Origin: VRUE01 sp963780815
GTDB lineage: Bacteria; Actinomycetota; Thermoleophilia; Solirubrobacterales; 70-9
Reading direction: 5' to 3'
Length of the DNA stretch: 64,000 nucleotides
Assembly (NCBI GenBank): GCA_963780815.1
Contig: CAWADG010000004.1
Coordinates: 1 to 64,000, forward strand
Made by a program: the position numbers and the translations under genes
The notes under the pieces: generated by a model
Told to the model about the DNA's origin: nothing
The model's database searches: none
Seen by the model: the letters and a program-made list of their open reading frames with translations, nothing else
Shown here: positions 63,301 to 64,000 of the stretch, piece after piece
Layout of the letters: the number at the start of each line of letters is the position of its first letter
Numbering within the stretch: position 1 is the first letter of the stretch

Positions 63301-64000
63301 ACCGGCTCCGGCGAAGCTGGCAACAGCGACTCCTGCGACCCGGCCGCCAACACGATCCGCAGCCACTGGAACTCGGTCGGCCCAGATCCCAACTGCGACG
63401 CCGTCGCGGTCGGCGGCGGCGGCGGCGTTGCCTCCGGCGACGGCACGATCTACTTCCTCTCACCGGAGCAGCTCGATGGCCCAAACGGCGTCCCCGACGC
63501 CCCCAACCTCTACATCGCAAGACCCGGTTCCCCGCCTCACTTCATCCGCACCCTGGAGTCGAGCGCGAATGCCCCGCTGCCGCCGTCCGTTCATCCCTTC
63601 TTGTACTCCTTCGGCACCTTCACAAATATCGCCGGTACCGCGATCGATCACTCGAATGGCGATGTCTACGCAATGGATATCCACCAGGACATCGGCAGCG
63701 CCGACGTCCTTAAATTCGACTCCGCTGGTCATACCATCAACAGCTTTGGTAACAGTGGGAAACTGAGCGTGCCCGGGGGGATCGGCTTCTACGGTGTCCC
63801 GGTTGGTATCGCCGTCGACAACACGTGTTCGATCCAACACCTGACCGGCAGCGCCTGTACCGCTCTCGATCCCTCCAGCGGCGACCTCTACGTCCCTGAC
63901 TATGAGTTCGGCGTGGTCAAACAATACAGCCCAGATGGGGTTCACATTGCCGACTTCACCACCGGCGCGGGTATCTCCGGGGGAACCTCACCCGGTGGCG
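60378..64000 (+). pseudogene. Giant secreted NHL/Fn3-like protein 4 (partial, several frameshifts)
   Basis: From ATG 60378 a signal peptide (HRVVIGIAVLCAVILHAC) shifts near 60465 to ALGASSAFADRTFDSIITPF. NHL-type repeats then continue with further shifts near 60750, 61165 and 61213. From about 61215 to the window end one frame is open: Fn3-like units CHFEYGTDASYG, YFEWGPTTAYG and HFEYVDDATF, then the shared domain CPNAHVRQQ, DCRAYELVSASNAGG, STTYVGIP, TolB-like strands (DGTKVYFTTPDALTSDDID) and new NHL units (GDLYVPDYEFGVVKQYSPDG). The gene leaves the window. Confidence 0.7.

Overview
The window is GC-rich DNA with actinobacterial traits: frequent GTG/TTG starts, ATGA gene overlaps, leaderless-type promoters, and LAL, NarL and TetR regulators. 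The best match is the class Thermoleophilia (Solirubrobacterales or relatives). That view rests mainly on the right end, a run of very large secreted proteins with NHL-type repeats, CxFEYG Fn3-like repeats and a CPN..VRQQ..DCRAYELVS domain, which I associate with that class. The placement is an inference.

Layout. 0-4 kb: a DoxX-like gene, a CorA transporter and a decayed prophage or satellite relic (HTH/excisionase-like gene, small and large terminase pieces). 4-7 kb: a GH15 glucoamylase/trehalase-type enzyme and a lipoprotein. 7-12.8 kb: three degraded copies of a module made of a tyrosine-integrase 3' end fused to the 3' end of a tRNA-His gene. They flank a MazEF-like toxin-antitoxin pair, a NarL-type two-component system and a small secreted protein. 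12.8-26.3 kb: a metabolic block of two alpha/beta hydrolases, SnoaL-like, SDR, VOC, GMC oxidoreductase, Rieske ferredoxin, crotonase and SRPBCC genes, then two exporter-type membrane genes. A large LAL regulator sits inside the block, and three of its transcription units carry a shared upstream element. 26.3-37 kb: a c-di-AMP (ydaO-type) riboswitch ahead of a broken CBS gene, then a DyP peroxidase, a ferritin-like/VIT1 transporter and other stress or housekeeping genes, with several gene relics. 37-41.6 kb: a fourth integrase/tRNA-His module that still has a terminator behind it, a K+ channel, another integrase fragment, a headless array of helicase-associated repeats, a collagen-like secreted protein and three more tRNA 3'-end scars. 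41.6-48.8 kb: a broken sigma factor, a rhodanese/LysR divergent pair, a broken SDR, a broken class A penicillin-binding protein and a tandem TetR regulator. 48.8-64 kb: four collinear giant secreted-protein genes, the last one leaving the window.

How the parts relate. The repeated integrase-3'-end/tRNA-3'-end scars, with related sequence also to the right of the first two, fit serial tandem insertion of related integrative elements at one tRNA-His gene, followed by decay. The giant-protein genes overlap at TAGTGA and ATGA junctions, read away from the tandem TetR gene, and probably form one translationally coupled surface-protein operon. Many genes, including normally conserved ones, carry single-base frameshifts. 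I cannot tell true decay from consensus error, so each such gene is marked and its joined extent given.
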